From Desulfobulbus sp. (GTDB taxonomy: Bacteria; Desulfobacterota; Desulfobulbia; Desulfobulbales; Desulfobulbaceae), in NCBI GenBank assembly GCA_028684915.1, contig JAQUEZ010000001.1, forward strand, positions 24,591-88,590: a DNA stretch of 64,000 nucleotides, read 5' to 3'. The first letter of the stretch is position 1. Each line of letters opens with the position of its first letter. A program made the position numbers and the translations under genes. Positions 9,185 to 18,454 of this stretch are shown here, piece after piece. A model generated the notes under the pieces. The model had not been told where the DNA came from and made no database searches. It saw nothing but the letters and a program-made list of their open reading frames with translations.

Positions 9185-9631
9185 ATGAGATTAAGAGGAT
9201 TTTTGGTATTATTTACTTCACTATTTTTTTTCAATTTACTAGAGCCAGCAAATGCTGAACTGATTCTAGGTTACGAAATGGTCAAAGGACCAACCGCAGG
9301 GACAGCAACAACGCCAATAGAAATATTACTCACTGGAGAAACAAGCGGCAAACCCTTAACAGGATTGACTAAGTCTAATTTTAAGTTTGTGATTGCACGA
9401 GACATGAACTCTGGTGTTGTTAGAGCAATCACCTGGGATATTGTGCCACTTTCAGTTCCTGGTGCATACCGAATGAAAATCACCCCAAAAGGTTGGGCCT
9501 ATTACAATTACGCCACCATGAAAGGTCAGTGTTATGGTTTAAATATTTTGTTTCGAGTCACATCAAGCAGCGGCGCGGACAGTGGCGGTTTACAGCTTTA
9601 CACCTCTCCCAATACCAATATGGGCTACTAA
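9185..9631 (+). CDS. Small exported protein of unknown function
   Basis: 148 residues with a clear Sec signal peptide (hydrophobic core FLVLFTSLFFFNLL, predicted cleavage after EPANA). The mature part (about 124 residues) looks beta-rich (ELILGYEMVKG, LTGLTKSNFKFVIARDM, GAYRMKITPKGWAYY, GLNILFRVTSSS) and has a single cysteine. The ATG at 9185 is chosen because GGAGG lies 5 bases upstream; an ATG at 9173 is part of that ribosome site. I do not recognise the family. It is more A+T-rich than the core genes and sits between the secretion operon and RTX debris. Confidence 0.65.
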   Translation: MRLRGFLVLFTSLFFFNLLEPANAELILGYEMVKGPTAGTATTPIEILLTGETSGKPLTGLTKSNFKFVIARDMNSGVVRAITWDIVPLSVPGAYRMKITPKGWAYYNYATMKGQCYGLNILFRVTSSSGADSGGLQLYTSPNTNMGY

Positions 9632-9637
9632 CAAAAA

Positions 9638-9683
9638 ATTGGTTTGATTAGCCGTCTCTTGGCTGATCAAACCAATAAATTTT
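9638..9683. terminator. Intrinsic terminator after the small exported protein
   Basis: The stem starts ATTGGTTTGAT and closes with ATCAAACCAAT. With the inner AGCC/GGCT it forms about 15 bp around a 7-base loop at 9638-9676, followed by AAATTTTG. An A-run lies on the other side, so it could work in both directions. Confidence 0.7.
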
Positions 9684-9705
9684 GCTGCTACATCTCTTCG
9701 AACTA

Positions 9706-9810
9706 TTATGCCGCTACCACAAAATCGGCCGCAATGATGGTCGGCTTACTAGCAAGCGTTGCAACACCACAGCCAGCACCTTTCGCATCATAGAGCAGAG
9801 ATTCTATGGC
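9706..9810 (-). pseudogene. Remnant of a second RTX protein: C-terminal secretion signal only
   Basis: Read on the minus strand, this ends in SLLYDAKGAGCGVATLASK and then PTIIAADFVVAA-stop. It aligns with the C-terminus of the intact RTX protein at 11040 ([20 protein letters not shown], then [16 protein letters not shown]), with a 3-4 residue deletion. Homology stops abruptly near 9810. It is therefore the truncated 3' end of a related gene, and the break faces an IS21-type remnant. Confidence 0.75.
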
Positions 9811-10131
9811 CAACCTGATGCGGGTGATCAAAAACGGCGCGGTGATTAGCGAGCATGTCCGCTAATTCGGCTACGACAAGACACTCTATAAAGGGGTTGA
9901 AACGATCATCGTTTTACCACGGAGAATCAGCATATTAACTGCAAAATCGTTTTTCGCCTTTTTGGGAGTTAACTTTCCGATTTTCTGATGTTTTTACAAA
10001 TACTTTTCAACACCCTTTCTATATGTAGGCTTGCTTGCGCAAAAGCCCCTGTGCGCTATGACGCACCGCTCAAGCACTGCGCGCAGCCCGGCCCCATGGG
10101 CTGAATCTGGTTGATCGGACCTGTGGCAAAG
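9811..10131. other. Degraded sequence between the RTX tail remnant and the IS21 remnant
   Basis: About 320 bases with no intact gene. It may include eroded istA sequence. A 19-codon plus-strand frame starting MANLMRVIKNGAVISEHVR at 9807 is followed by an in-frame stop and then more open codons (FGYDKTLYKGVETIIVL), which looks like decayed coding sequence. Origin not identified. Confidence 0.4.
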
Positions 10132-10248
10132 CCTTGCAGCGTTCTATATTTCGCGGAGAAGTGATCCTCAACCTGATTGCCCGCGAATTGGAACCGCCGC
10201 CAGATCCGATTGCCAGGCCGATACCGCTGAGAGAGAGACCAGGTCCAA
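10132..10248 (+). pseudogene. Remnant of IS21-type transposase istA, C-terminal end
   Basis: The plus strand reads GEVILNLIARELEPPPDPIA followed by RPIPLRERPG. This resembles the C-terminal end of IS21-family IstA transposases, where a run like VLN-LARL-EPxPP lies just before the stop. It is immediately followed by istB-like debris in the right order. The upstream bulk of istA is missing or unrecognisable. Confidence 0.55.
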
Positions 10249-10322
10249 TCGCTACCAGATGGTCTCCGCCCGTTTTCCGACGTCGAAGGACCTAGACAGT
10301 TTCCGCTTCAACCATTCCTCCG

Positions 10323-10803
10323 GTCAACCAGCCCTTGATTCGGGCTCTGTACAGCGGCGGCTTTCTTCGCCAAGCCAGAAACCTGGTCTTCATTGGCGGT
10401 ACGGGAAGCGGCAAGCCCCACTTGACCATCGCCATCGCTCCCCATTGCGTCAAGTGGGGGAAAAAGAGTTTGTTTTTTCTGGTGTAGTCGACCTGGTCAA
10501 TCGGCTGGAGCTGGAAAAAACCACGGCAAATCAGGCGGGTTTGGCCAGTCGGTTTGCTCGAGTGGATTGCTTTGCGCCCTGGATCAGTGGGGCTACCTGC
10601 CCTTTTCCAAAGCCGGCAGGGCCTTGCTGTTCCATCTGATCAGCATACTGTACGAACGAACCCTAATGATTGTGACCACCAACCTGAGTTTCAGCGAATG
10701 GTCGCAGGTGTTCGGCGACACCAAGATGATCACTGCCTTGCTGGATCGCCTGACTCATCATTGCGACATCATCGAAAAAACCGGCAACGAGCCATGTTTT
10801 TAA
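10323..10803 (+). pseudogene. Decayed IS21-type istB ATPase, frameshifted
   Basis: IstB homology is spread over all three plus frames. One frame has [19 protein letters not shown] at about 10383, where the Walker A Thr has become Pro. A second has [18 protein letters not shown] third, at 10567-10803, has [20 protein letters not shown], then [18 protein letters not shown] and [15 protein letters not shown]. At least two frameshifts and a broken ATP-binding loop mean the helper protein is dead. No terminal inverted repeats were recognised at either edge. Confidence 0.85.
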
Positions 10804-10989
10804 ATTTCAGAGGGGCAATTTTCAAAGCTGATTGACATTGGCAACGCTGGAAGTCACCCTGTAAATGACGAAACCACGGCTAGATGGATGTTTGCCAAAG
10901 GTATGGCGAAAAATCCGCTGTGATAAAAGGATAAAAGGCAGGCACAGATTTCCACCTGCCGGACTGGCGAGCAGGAAAACATGAAAGAG

Positions 10990-11024
10990 CCCCCCTAGAA
11001 CCCCATCAGGGGCTCAAGAGGGGG
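10990..11024 (-). terminator. Nested hairpin after the RTX gene
   Basis: On the minus strand a CCCCC/GGGGG outer stem encloses GAGCCCC-tgat-GGGGTTC, 16 bases past the RTX stop codon. The T tract is poor (CTCTTTCATGTTTT). Nothing recognisable lies between 10804 and 10985. Confidence 0.55.
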
Positions 11025-11039
11025 ATAAGAGATGAAATT

Positions 11040-14000
11040 TTAGGCGACAACGGCAAAATCAGAGGCTGTTATCGTTGCCTTATTGCTCAAGGTTGCAAAC
11101 TGAACAGCAACGCCTTCCCCACTACCGTCTGTGTCGTAGAGGAGCGCGCCTGTTGTCGTGTTGTAGAGAATGTAGTCATTCTTGTCAACCGCGGCTCCTG
11201 ATTCAGAAGCCTGGAAGTTAGCCGAGGCAAGCTCACCTGTGGAGAGCTTGAAGAATACTGTTTGATCCAAACGAATTGTATCGTCAGTAGCGTTAAACCC
11301 AACAATTGTGTCTATATTTGCCGATTCATCGAGAGCAGTGTTGAAAATAAAAACATCCCTGCCGGTACCACCATTCAAGGTATCGTTCCCTTTGCCGCCG
11401 TTCAATACATCATTACCGCCGTTACCAACTAGCTTGTTGGCACCACTATTGCCGGTCATTGCATTAGCCAAACCATTACCGGTTCCATTAATGGATTTAA
11501 TCCCAGTAAGAACCAGATTCTCAACATTTGCCGCAAGCGACCACGAAAGACTAGCGTTGACCGTATCGATTCCTGCAGCGGTAGCCTCTATGGTCCTATC
11601 CCTGCCATTATCGACAAAGTAAGTATCGTTTCCACGACCGCCACGTAGCACGTCGACACCGGCGCCACCGTTGAGGATATCGTTGCCGGAACCTCCATTG
11701 AGCACATCATTGCCGCCGTTACCAATTAATTTATTGGCACCGCTGTTCCCGGTTATTGTATTGGCTAAGCCGTTACCGGTTCCATTGATGGATTTTGTTC
11801 CAGTGAGAATCAATTTTTCAATATTTGCCGCAAGTGACCACGAAAGACTAGCGTTGACCGTATCGATTCCTGCAGCGGTAGCCTCTATGGTCCTATCCCT
11901 GCCATTATCGACAAAGTAAGTATCGTTTCCACGGCCGCCACGTAGCACGTCGACACCGACGCCACCGTTGAGGATATCGTTGCCGGAACCCCCATTGAGC
12001 ACATCATTGCCGCCGTTACCAATTAATTTATTGGCACCGCTGTTCCCGGTTATTGTATTGGCTAAGCCGTTACCGGTTCCATTGATGGATTTTGTTCCAG
12101 TGAGAATCAATTTTTCAATATTTGCCGCAAGTGACCACGAAAGACTAGCGTTGACCGTATCGATTCCTGCAGCGGTAGCCTCTATGGTCTTATCTTTGGC
12201 ATTGTCGACCTTGTAGGTATCATTGCCCAAGCCACCTATCAGGGTGTCAGTACCAGCCCCTCCATCCAGGACGTCATTACCGTCACCACCATTCAGCACA
12301 TCGTTCCCGGCAGCGCCTTTTAGCAAATCATTGCCACCATTTCCGACCAGCTTATTGGCGCCACTGTTGCCGGTTATTGTATTGGCTAAACCGTTACCGG
12401 TTCCATTGATGGATTCTGTCCCGGTAAGGACCATTTTTTCAACATTTGCGGCAAGCGACCACGAAAGGCTGGCGCTGACCATATCGGTTCCTGCAGAGGC
12501 AGCCTCTATGGTCTTGTCGTTGGCATTGTCGACAAAATATGTATCGTTCCCCTGGCCACCCCGCAATACGTCGACACCAGCCCCACCATTCAGGGTATCG
12601 TTGCCGGCACCTCCATTCAATAGATCATTGCCGCCACTCCCGTACAGTTTGTTAGCGCCACTGTTTCCTGTTAGTGCATTTGCCAGTTCATTCCCCGTGC
12701 CATGTATGGCCTTGGTTCCGGAGAGGACCAAATTTTCAACATTCGCGGCAAGCGTCCAAGTGATGGTGGAATTGACGGTATCGCGCCCTTCTCCCGATGC
12801 TTCAGAAATGCGGTCCCCAATGTTGTCAACGAAATAAGTGTCGTTACCCGAACCACCTGTCATGGAATCCGCATCGGCCCCCCCATTCAATATATCGTTG
12901 CCGGCAAGGCCATACAAAGCATCCTTCCCGGCAAGACCTTTTAAAACATTGGCTTGAGCATTCCCAGTAAGGGTGTTGGCCAAATCGTTACCCGTTCCAT
13001 TGATAGCCTGCGTACCAATCAGGACCAATTTTTCAATGTTGGCGGCAAGCGTCCACGTGAAATCTGAATGGACCGTGTCAGAACCGGCACCCGAAGCTTC
13101 CGTGGTTGTATCCCTTGTATTATCAACGATATAGAGATCATCCCCTTGCCCGCCGACCATGGAGTCGACGCCACCACCACCGATCAAGGTATCGTTCCCG
13201 TCCAAGCCCTTCAGGGTATTACTGTTACTGTTTCCCGTGATGATATTATCAATATTGTTTCCGGTGCCATCAATGGCAGCTGAACCAGTAAGGGTTAAAT
13301 TTTCCACATAGCATGAGGCGGTCCCATCGCCATAAGCCGTCGATAAAGTGTAGCTGAACGGTGCCCTTATCGTATCATTGCCGCCATTTAAATTTTCAAT
13401 GACAATATCATCTTCAGAAGTGAGGTTATACACATCATCACTATTCCCGTACCGGAGTATGGTCGGGTTAGTTTCATCATCGTAGATGTAGATGGATCTT
13501 GATGCGTTGGCTATGGTTGCATTGACAGGGGTATCGAGGGTAAAATAAAATCGTTCATCACCCTCATCCCAGGCGTCCTGTCTCAGTTCCACCCGCACAA
13601 CCTTAGTCGTCTCTCCAGCAGCAAATAGCAAATTACCTGAAATTCCAACAAAATCATAGTGATCTGCTGTCCCAGATCCAGTTGCATAATTCACACTGAC
13701 CGCGCTCGGACTCGGTGCGTTCAGACTCACCACCATGTCTACATAACTGTCACCCTCACCAACCACCATATCGGAAACTTTGATCGTTGGCTGATTGGCG
13801 GCCGTTGTGTCACTCAACCCTATCGTGGCAACCGCAGTGCCGTCGAAAATACTGGCATTAACCGCGTCACTTAAGGTAAAATTGAAGGTTTCCTCGCTCT
13901 CGGCAAACGCATCATCGGTTATATCAATGATCACGGTCTGCGCTGATTCCCCGGGAGCAAAAGTCAACTTACCACTGGTTGCACTATAGTCGCTACCGGC

Positions 14001-15845
14001 TTGGGCTGTCCCGTTGCTGGTTGCGTAGTTCACTTCGATGGTACTGTTACTCGAACCACCGGTCCTACCATTAAGCGTTACCACAAAGGTTGCAGTCCCA
14101 GCCTTTTCGTCCACAACCACATCATCGACGTAAAGTTGAGGGGTCTCCACGTTCGCCTCATCATCAATGATACTGATCATGGCTGAAGATTGGGCTAACT
14201 TGGCATTTACTGGGGTATCTAGATTGAACCAGAAACGTTCATATCCCTCATCCCAGGTGTCCTGTCTCAATTCCACCCGCACAACCTTAGTCGTCTCTCC
14301 AGCAGCAAATAGCAAATTGCCTGAAATTCCAACAAAATCATAGTGATCTGCTGTCCCAGATCCAGTTGCATAATTCACACTGACCGCGCTCGTACTCGGT
14401 GCATTCAGGCTCACCACCATATCCACACAGCTATCGCCTTCGCCTACCACCATATCGGAAACTTTGATCGTTGGCTGATTGGCGACCGTTGTGTCACTCA
14501 ACCCTATCGTGGCAACCGCAGTGCCGTCGAAAATACTGGCATTAACCGCGTCACTTAAGGTAAAATTGAAGGTTTCCTCGCTCTCGGCAAACGCATCATC
14601 GGTTATATCAACGATCACGGTCTGCGCTGATTCCCCGGGAGCAAAAGTCAACTCACCACTGGTTGCACTATAGTCGCTACCGACTTGGGCTGTCCCGTTG
14701 CTGGTTGCGTAGTTCACTTCGATGGTACTGTTACTCGAACCACCGGTCCTACCATTAAGCATTACCACAAAAGTTGCAGTCCCAGCCTTCTCATCAACCA
14801 CCACATCATCGACGTAAAGTTGGGGGGTCTCTACGTTCGCCTCATCATCAATGATACTGATCATGGCTGAAGATTGGGCTAACTTGGCATTTACTGGGGT
14901 ATCTAGATTGAACCAAAAACGTTCATATCCCTCATCCCAGGTGTCCTGTCTCAATTCCACCCGCACAACCTTAGTCGTCTCTCCAGCAGCAAATAGCAAA
15001 TCACCTGAAATTCCAACAAAATCATAGTGATCTGCTGTCCCAGATCCAGTTGCATAATTCACACTGACCGCGCTCGGACTCGGTGCGTTCAGACTCACCA
15101 CCATGTCTACATAACTGTCACCCTCACCAACCACCATATCGGAAACTTTGATCGTTGGCTGATTGGCGGCCGTTGTGTCACTCAACCCTATCGTGGCAAC
15201 CGCAGTGCCGTCGAAAATACTGGCATTAACCGCGTCACTTAAGGTAAAATTGAAGGTTTCCTCGCTCTCGGCAAACGCATCATCGGTTATATCAATGATC
15301 ACGGTCTGCGCTGATTCCCCGGGAGCAAAAGTCAACTTACCACTGGTTGCACTATAGTCGCTACCGGCTTGGGCTGTCCCGTTGCTGGTTGCGTAGTTCA
15401 CTTCGATGGTACTGTTACTCGAACCACCGGTCCTACCATTAAGCGTTACCACAAAGGTTGCAGTCCCAGCCTTTTCGTCCACAACCACATCATCGACGTA
15501 AAGTTGAGGGGTCTCCACGTTCGCCTCATCATCAATGATACTGATCATGGCTGAAGATTGGGCTAACTTGGCATTTACTGGGGTATCTAGATTGAACCAG
15601 AAACGTTCATATCCCTCATCCCAGGTGTCCTGTCTCAATTCCACCCGCACAACCTTAGTCGTCTCTCCAGCAGCAAATAGCAAATTGCCTGAAATTCCAA
15701 CAAAATCATAGTGATCTGCTGTCCCAGATCCAGTTGCATAATTCACACTGACCGCGCTCGTACTCGCCTCACTCAGGCTCACCACCATATCCACATAGCT
15801 ATCGCCTTCGCCAACCACCATATCGGAAACTTTGATTGAAACCAC
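11040..15845 (-). CDS. Large secreted Calx-beta/RTX repeat protein, type I secretion substrate
   Basis: 1601 residues. Residues 1 to about 785 are alternating Calx-beta domains of two kinds (one opening [10 protein letters not shown], one opening [13 protein letters not shown]), arranged as three near-identical 228-residue pairs plus a half. Residues of about 785-1500 are RTX modules with GGxGxDxxx nonapeptides ([18 protein letters not shown]) and repeated [18 protein letters not shown] segments, which should bind calcium outside the cell. The last 100 or so residues (ending [11 protein letters not shown]) look like an uncleaved secretion signal. The start is GTG at 15845 with AAGGGGG upstream. 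There is no signal peptide and no N-terminal retention module, so the protein is probably released or loosely held. The HlyB/HlyD genes at 3885-7813 are the likely exporter. An adhesin or S-layer-like role is inferred. Confidence 0.9.
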   Translation of the reverse strand: MVSIKVSDMVVGEGDSYVDMVVSLSEASTSAVSVNYATGSGTADHYDFVGISGNLLFAAGETTKVVRVELRQDTWDEGYERFWFNLDTPVNAKLAQSSAMISIIDDEANVETPQLYVDDVVVDEKAGTATFVVTLNGRTGGSSNSTIEVNYATSNGTAQAGSDYSATSGKLTFAPGESAQTVIIDITDDAFAESEETFNFTLSDAVNASIFDGTAVATIGLSDTTAANQPTIKVSDMVVGEGDSYVDMVVSLNAPSPSAVSVNYATGSGTADHYDFVGISGDLLFAAGETTKVVRVELRQDTWDEGYERFWFNLDTPVNAKLAQSSAMISIIDDEANVETPQLYVDDVVVDEKAGTATFVVMLNGRTGGSSNSTIEVNYATSNGTAQVGSDYSATSGELTFAPGESAQTVIVDITDDAFAESEETFNFTLSDAVNASIFDGTAVATIGLSDTTVANQPTIKVSDMVVGEGDSCVDMVVSLNAPSTSAVSVNYATGSGTADHYDFVGISGNLLFAAGETTKVVRVELRQDTWDEGYERFWFNLDTPVNAKLAQSSAMISIIDDEANVETPQLYVDDVVVDEKAGTATFVVTLNGRTGGSSNSTIEVNYATSNGTAQAGSDYSATSGKLTFAPGESAQTVIIDITDDAFAESEETFNFTLSDAVNASIFDGTAVATIGLSDTTAANQPTIKVSDMVVGEGDSYVDMVVSLNAPSPSAVSVNYATGSGTADHYDFVGISGNLLFAAGETTKVVRVELRQDAWDEGDERFYFTLDTPVNATIANASRSIYIYDDETNPTILRYGNSDDVYNLTSEDDIVIENLNGGNDTIRAPFSYTLSTAYGDGTASCYVENLTLTGSAAIDGTGNNIDNIITGNSNSNTLKGLDGNDTLIGGGGVDSMVGGQGDDLYIVDNTRDTTTEASGAGSDTVHSDFTWTLAANIEKLVLIGTQAINGTGNDLANTLTGNAQANVLKGLAGKDALYGLAGNDILNGGADADSMTGGSGNDTYFVDNIGDRISEASGEGRDTVNSTITWTLAANVENLVLSGTKAIHGTGNELANALTGNSGANKLYGSGGNDLLNGGAGNDTLNGGAGVDVLRGGQGNDTYFVDNANDKTIEAASAGTDMVSASLSWSLAANVEKMVLTGTESINGTGNGLANTITGNSGANKLVGNGGNDLLKGAAGNDVLNGGDGNDVLDGGAGTDTLIGGLGNDTYKVDNAKDKTIEATAAGIDTVNASLSWSLAANIEKLILTGTKSINGTGNGLANTITGNSGANKLIGNGGNDVLNGGSGNDILNGGVGVDVLRGGRGNDTYFVDNGRDRTIEATAAGIDTVNASLSWSLAANIEKLILTGTKSINGTGNGLANTITGNSGANKLIGNGGNDVLNGGSGNDILNGGAGVDVLRGGRGNDTYFVDNGRDRTIEATAAGIDTVNASLSWSLAANVENLVLTGIKSINGTGNGLANAMTGNSGANKLVGNGGNDVLNGGKGNDTLNGGTGRDVFIFNTALDESANIDTIVGFNATDDTIRLDQTVFFKLSTGELASANFQASESGAAVDKNDYILYNTTTGALLYDTDGSGEGVAVQFATLSNKATITASDFAVVA
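11525..12190 (-). repeat. 297-bp tandem repeats in the RTX region
   Basis: Two nearly identical 99-residue modules lie back to back, with a third partial match at the upper end. Long identical runs recur at about 11547, 11848 and 12145. More diverged copies of the same module continue to about 13250. Confidence 0.85.
13470..15836 (-). repeat. 684-bp tandem repeats inside the RTX gene
   Basis: Three full units (about 15836-15153, 15152-14469 and 14468-13785) and a partial fourth, each encoding one pair of Calx-beta domains. Differences between units are scattered single bases, most of them silent or conservative. This points to recent duplication or gene conversion. Confidence 0.9.
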
Positions 15846-16472
15846 AAGTACCCCCTTGATTTGATTACAACGACAGGATGCAAAATATTAAAAACACATA
15901 AACAGATTGCTCAATCTAAAACTAAAAAAATAATTCATAATATTTAACAATCACTTTCATATGCAAAAAATCACATCCATCTGATATTTTTCCGACATAA
16001 TTAAACACAACATCAAGCACTTTAGCAACTAATTGATGACATTTTTCATTAGGTAAATACACCTAGCCACAAAGTGGCACTTCTCCCAACGAAATTTGAA
16101 TTCACCTAACAAAAAACAAACAATCAACAGGTGTATCGACAGCCCGATTTGCACTGACTGTAGCCAAATTTCAAACTCTCCGGCCACAAGGATAAATTCG
16201 ATTTGAAATTGATCAATAAACTTGACGCCAATCTATTTGCTGAGAGGCCAACAAAAAAACGCCCACCGAACAATTGCCCAGCTGATATTTCAGCCTAAAT
16301 TCGTCGAACAAAAAGGGAGGAAAAACTAGTTCTCGATTGCTTGCAATCAATAGTTGCATGCGTAGCCTTTGACGAGGAAGACACGTACTGTGTTCAACTC
16401 CAAATGACGACATCGTAAAATCGATTCCCATTATATCGAGAAGCGTGTTTGACCACAGAGTATGGGGCTGGG
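15846..16472. other. A+T-rich non-coding region upstream of the RTX gene
   Basis: 627 bases with no credible gene. It should contain the RTX promoter (minus strand), but no clear boxes were recognised. An inverted repeat CAAATTTCAAA/TTTGAAATTG lies at 16165-16175 and 16202-16211, and a smaller one, TAGGT/ACCTA, at about 16051-16066. Confidence 0.5.
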
Positions 16473-17588
16473 CTACCCAACCGACCGATCAAGCATTGCC
16501 GGCAGGCCACCCTGCGCCTCCGGGATAAACCCAAAGACTTCGCGCCAAATGGTATCGTTTTCCATACAAAAATAGATACAGGTTCTGGTGTGCGCGTGTT
16601 GGCGTAGCCGCTCGAGAATAACTTTATACATCTCCACCCGCTGGCTGCGGAAATAACGCCGTTTTCCATCTAAACCGTCGATGAATTCCTGATAAAAAAA
16701 GCGGGACTGGGGAAATCGGTCGGCAGCAATGCTTTTCAGTGCGGGTAAGTACCTGAGCGCCCCCATGCTAATCCAAGCGATCGACTCGGCTGGGACCACC
16801 GCAAAAAGGCGATCAATGGTAGAGCGGTACCCTTCCTCCCAGCCGTCATGGAGAATAATCGGATCAAAGTGAAAGGCGAGCTGATAGCCCCATTCGGCAC
16901 ACTGCGCAGCCGCAGCCAAACGCTCCTCCAGAGTCGCAGTGCGGATCTCCTCCCTGCCCATGATTGGCGGGCTGTTGAGTGACCAGGCAACCAAAGTACG
17001 ACCGCGATGGTCAAGGCCTTGGAGGTTCTTGATATTGACACTTTTGGATTTTAACTCGAGCACCGCGTTGGTGCGCCTGGCCATGTATTCAACCAACTTG
17101 GGACTCAGGTGGGTGAGATTGTCCAGGGCCAGACTATCAGTGAACTCGCCGGTACCGATGCGGAAGAAACGCTCCGGTTCGGTATCCAGCCCCTGATCGA
17201 GTTCGGCAAAAAGGTCCTCGACATTGACGAAAAAACTGAGCCAGGGATTATTAAGATAAGCCTGAAGGATGCAATAGACGCAATCCATGGGACAGTTCAT
17301 GCCGATGTTCAACACCTGATAGTTGCAACAGCGGTACTCGCGCGTACCGGGACAAGGCTTGAAAAACGTCCCTCGATTGCGACACAACAACAGGTGATGT
17401 TTACCGGCGGTGAGGTTGAACGGATATTCTCCTTCAATAACAGGAACGCCTCGTTCTCTCACTATGGTCACTGGCAGATTCGCCCGGGCAATGATCTCTT
17501 GGGTATAGGGGAGCTCAAGGCAATCCTCGGCCACATGGAGCTGGGTGACGAAACGGCCAGGGTCACCATAGGAGGGGGGTTGATTCAC
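16473..17588 (-). CDS. Spore photoproduct lyase-like radical SAM protein
   Basis: 371 residues. The CxxxCxxC motif NCPMDCVYC (C99, C103, C106) binds the 4Fe-4S cluster that cleaves S-adenosylmethionine. The surrounding pattern (FFKPCPG, CCNYQVLNIGMNCPMDC, then YLNNPWLSFFVNVEDLF) is that of the SPL/SplB group. True SPL repairs the spore photoproduct in UV-damaged spores, and the organism inferred here is not an obvious spore former. Where the hydrogen-donating cysteine of Bacillus SPL is expected, this protein has FRIGTGEFTDSLA with no cysteine, by alignment from memory. It may therefore be an SPL-like protein with another substrate. It follows the glycosyltransferase gene by 14 bases, so the two are probably co-transcribed. 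Confidence 0.8.
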   Translation of the reverse strand: MNQPPSYGDPGRFVTQLHVAEDCLELPYTQEIIARANLPVTIVRERGVPVIEGEYPFNLTAGKHHLLLCRNRGTFFKPCPGTREYRCCNYQVLNIGMNCPMDCVYCILQAYLNNPWLSFFVNVEDLFAELDQGLDTEPERFFRIGTGEFTDSLALDNLTHLSPKLVEYMARRTNAVLELKSKSVNIKNLQGLDHRGRTLVAWSLNSPPIMGREEIRTATLEERLAAAAQCAEWGYQLAFHFDPIILHDGWEEGYRSTIDRLFAVVPAESIAWISMGALRYLPALKSIAADRFPQSRFFYQEFIDGLDGKRRYFRSQRVEMYKVILERLRQHAHTRTCIYFCMENDTIWREVFGFIPEAQGGLPAMLDRSVG

Positions 17589-17602
17589 AGAGTCGGTACC
17601 GG

Positions 17603-18454
17603 TTAATGTTGGTGTTGATGTTGATGTTGATAATATTGTGCCAGATGCTGATAGCGCAAACCTTCTTCGGGACGTCCGTGTTTATTACATCCCTGCCCGT
17701 AAATGGTGCACTTACGAACCAGTTCAGTTAGAGCTGCCAGGTGCTGATCGGGTGTAAGAACCTCCGAGTCAAGCAGGTTACACAGGGAACGAATTCGATA
17801 CACATCCATACCCATGCGGTGGATTACCGACAACTGGTCATCGCGCCCTCCATCCTTGCCGGTCAGCGCTTCCCCCACCAAGTGAAAGGGTTCCCTGCAC
17901 CCCACCCGTAGCCAGAGATCGTAATCTTCGCAGCAGGGCAGCGTTTCATCAAAAAAGCCGTAACGTGTAAAAAGCTCGCGTCGCACCATGGTTGTCGACA
18001 TCCCGACTACACACATTGCCAGGCTTGCCTGAAAGATGTCGCCGTCGGGAGGATCATGTTTTTTCTTTTGATTGACCCGTTGACCGTTACGGAACCATCT
18101 CTCCCGGGTATGGGAGATGAGTATTTTGGGATTGGCAGCCATGGCAGCTGCCTGCAGGGCAAGCTTTTGCGGTAGCCACCAGTCATCGGAGTCAAGAAAA
18201 GCAAACAACGCACCTCTTGCCGCCTGGATACCGCTATTGCGGGCGGCAGCAGCCCCACGATTCTCCTGATGCACAAGGTGCAGTGGGATGGTCGAATTGG
18301 CGGCAATTCGCTCAACAACGGCAATGGTGTCGTCGCTGGAGCCGTCATCGACCACAATTACCTCATCACAGGGCATCCGTTGTTTGAGCACCGAGGCAAG
18401 GGATCGCTCCAGATAGGCAGCCCGGTTATAGGTGGGAAGGATGACGGATATCAC
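17603..18454 (-). CDS. Family 2 glycosyltransferase with a His-Gln repeat tail
   Basis: 283 residues, GT-A fold: VILPTYNRAAYLERSLASVL, the nucleotide-binding VVDDGSSDDT, and the metal-binding DSDDWW. It should transfer a sugar to a surface glycan or lipid in the cytoplasm; no membrane segment is visible. The C-terminus ends YYQHQHQHQH, encoded by a hexanucleotide microsatellite. It is the upstream gene of a pair with the SPL-like protein. Confidence 0.9.
   Translation of the reverse strand: MISVILPTYNRAAYLERSLASVLKQRMPCDEVIVVDDGSSDDTIAVVERIAANSTIPLHLVHQENRGAAAARNSGIQAARGALFAFLDSDDWWLPQKLALQAAAMAANPKILISHTRERWFRNGQRVNQKKKHDPPDGDIFQASLAMCVVGMSTTMVRRELFTRYGFFDETLPCCEDYDLWLRVGCREPFHLVGEALTGKDGGRDDQLSVIHRMGMDVYRIRSLCNLLDSEVLTPDQHLAALTELVRKCTIYGQGCNKHGRPEEGLRYQHLAQYYQHQHQHQH
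17607..17630 (-). repeat. Hexanucleotide microsatellite at the 3' end of the glycosyltransferase gene
   Basis: Four consecutive TGTTGA/TGTTGG units encode the terminal (Gln-His) pairs. A six-base unit changes length without shifting the frame, so tail length could vary between strains. Confidence 0.75.

Noticed and set aside
9173..9631. Start of the small exported protein at the ATG at 9173
   Set aside because: That ATG is part of the GGAGG ribosome site for the ATG at 9185, and the shorter form gives a normal signal peptide.
11300..15600. Repeated structure that might suggest a CRISPR array
   Set aside because: The repeats are 684 and 297 bp, coding, contiguous and without unique spacers. 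No cas gene is near.
16213..16431. 72-codon minus-strand frame downstream of the radical SAM gene
   Set aside because: No ribosome site, no family features, low-complexity spacer sequence.
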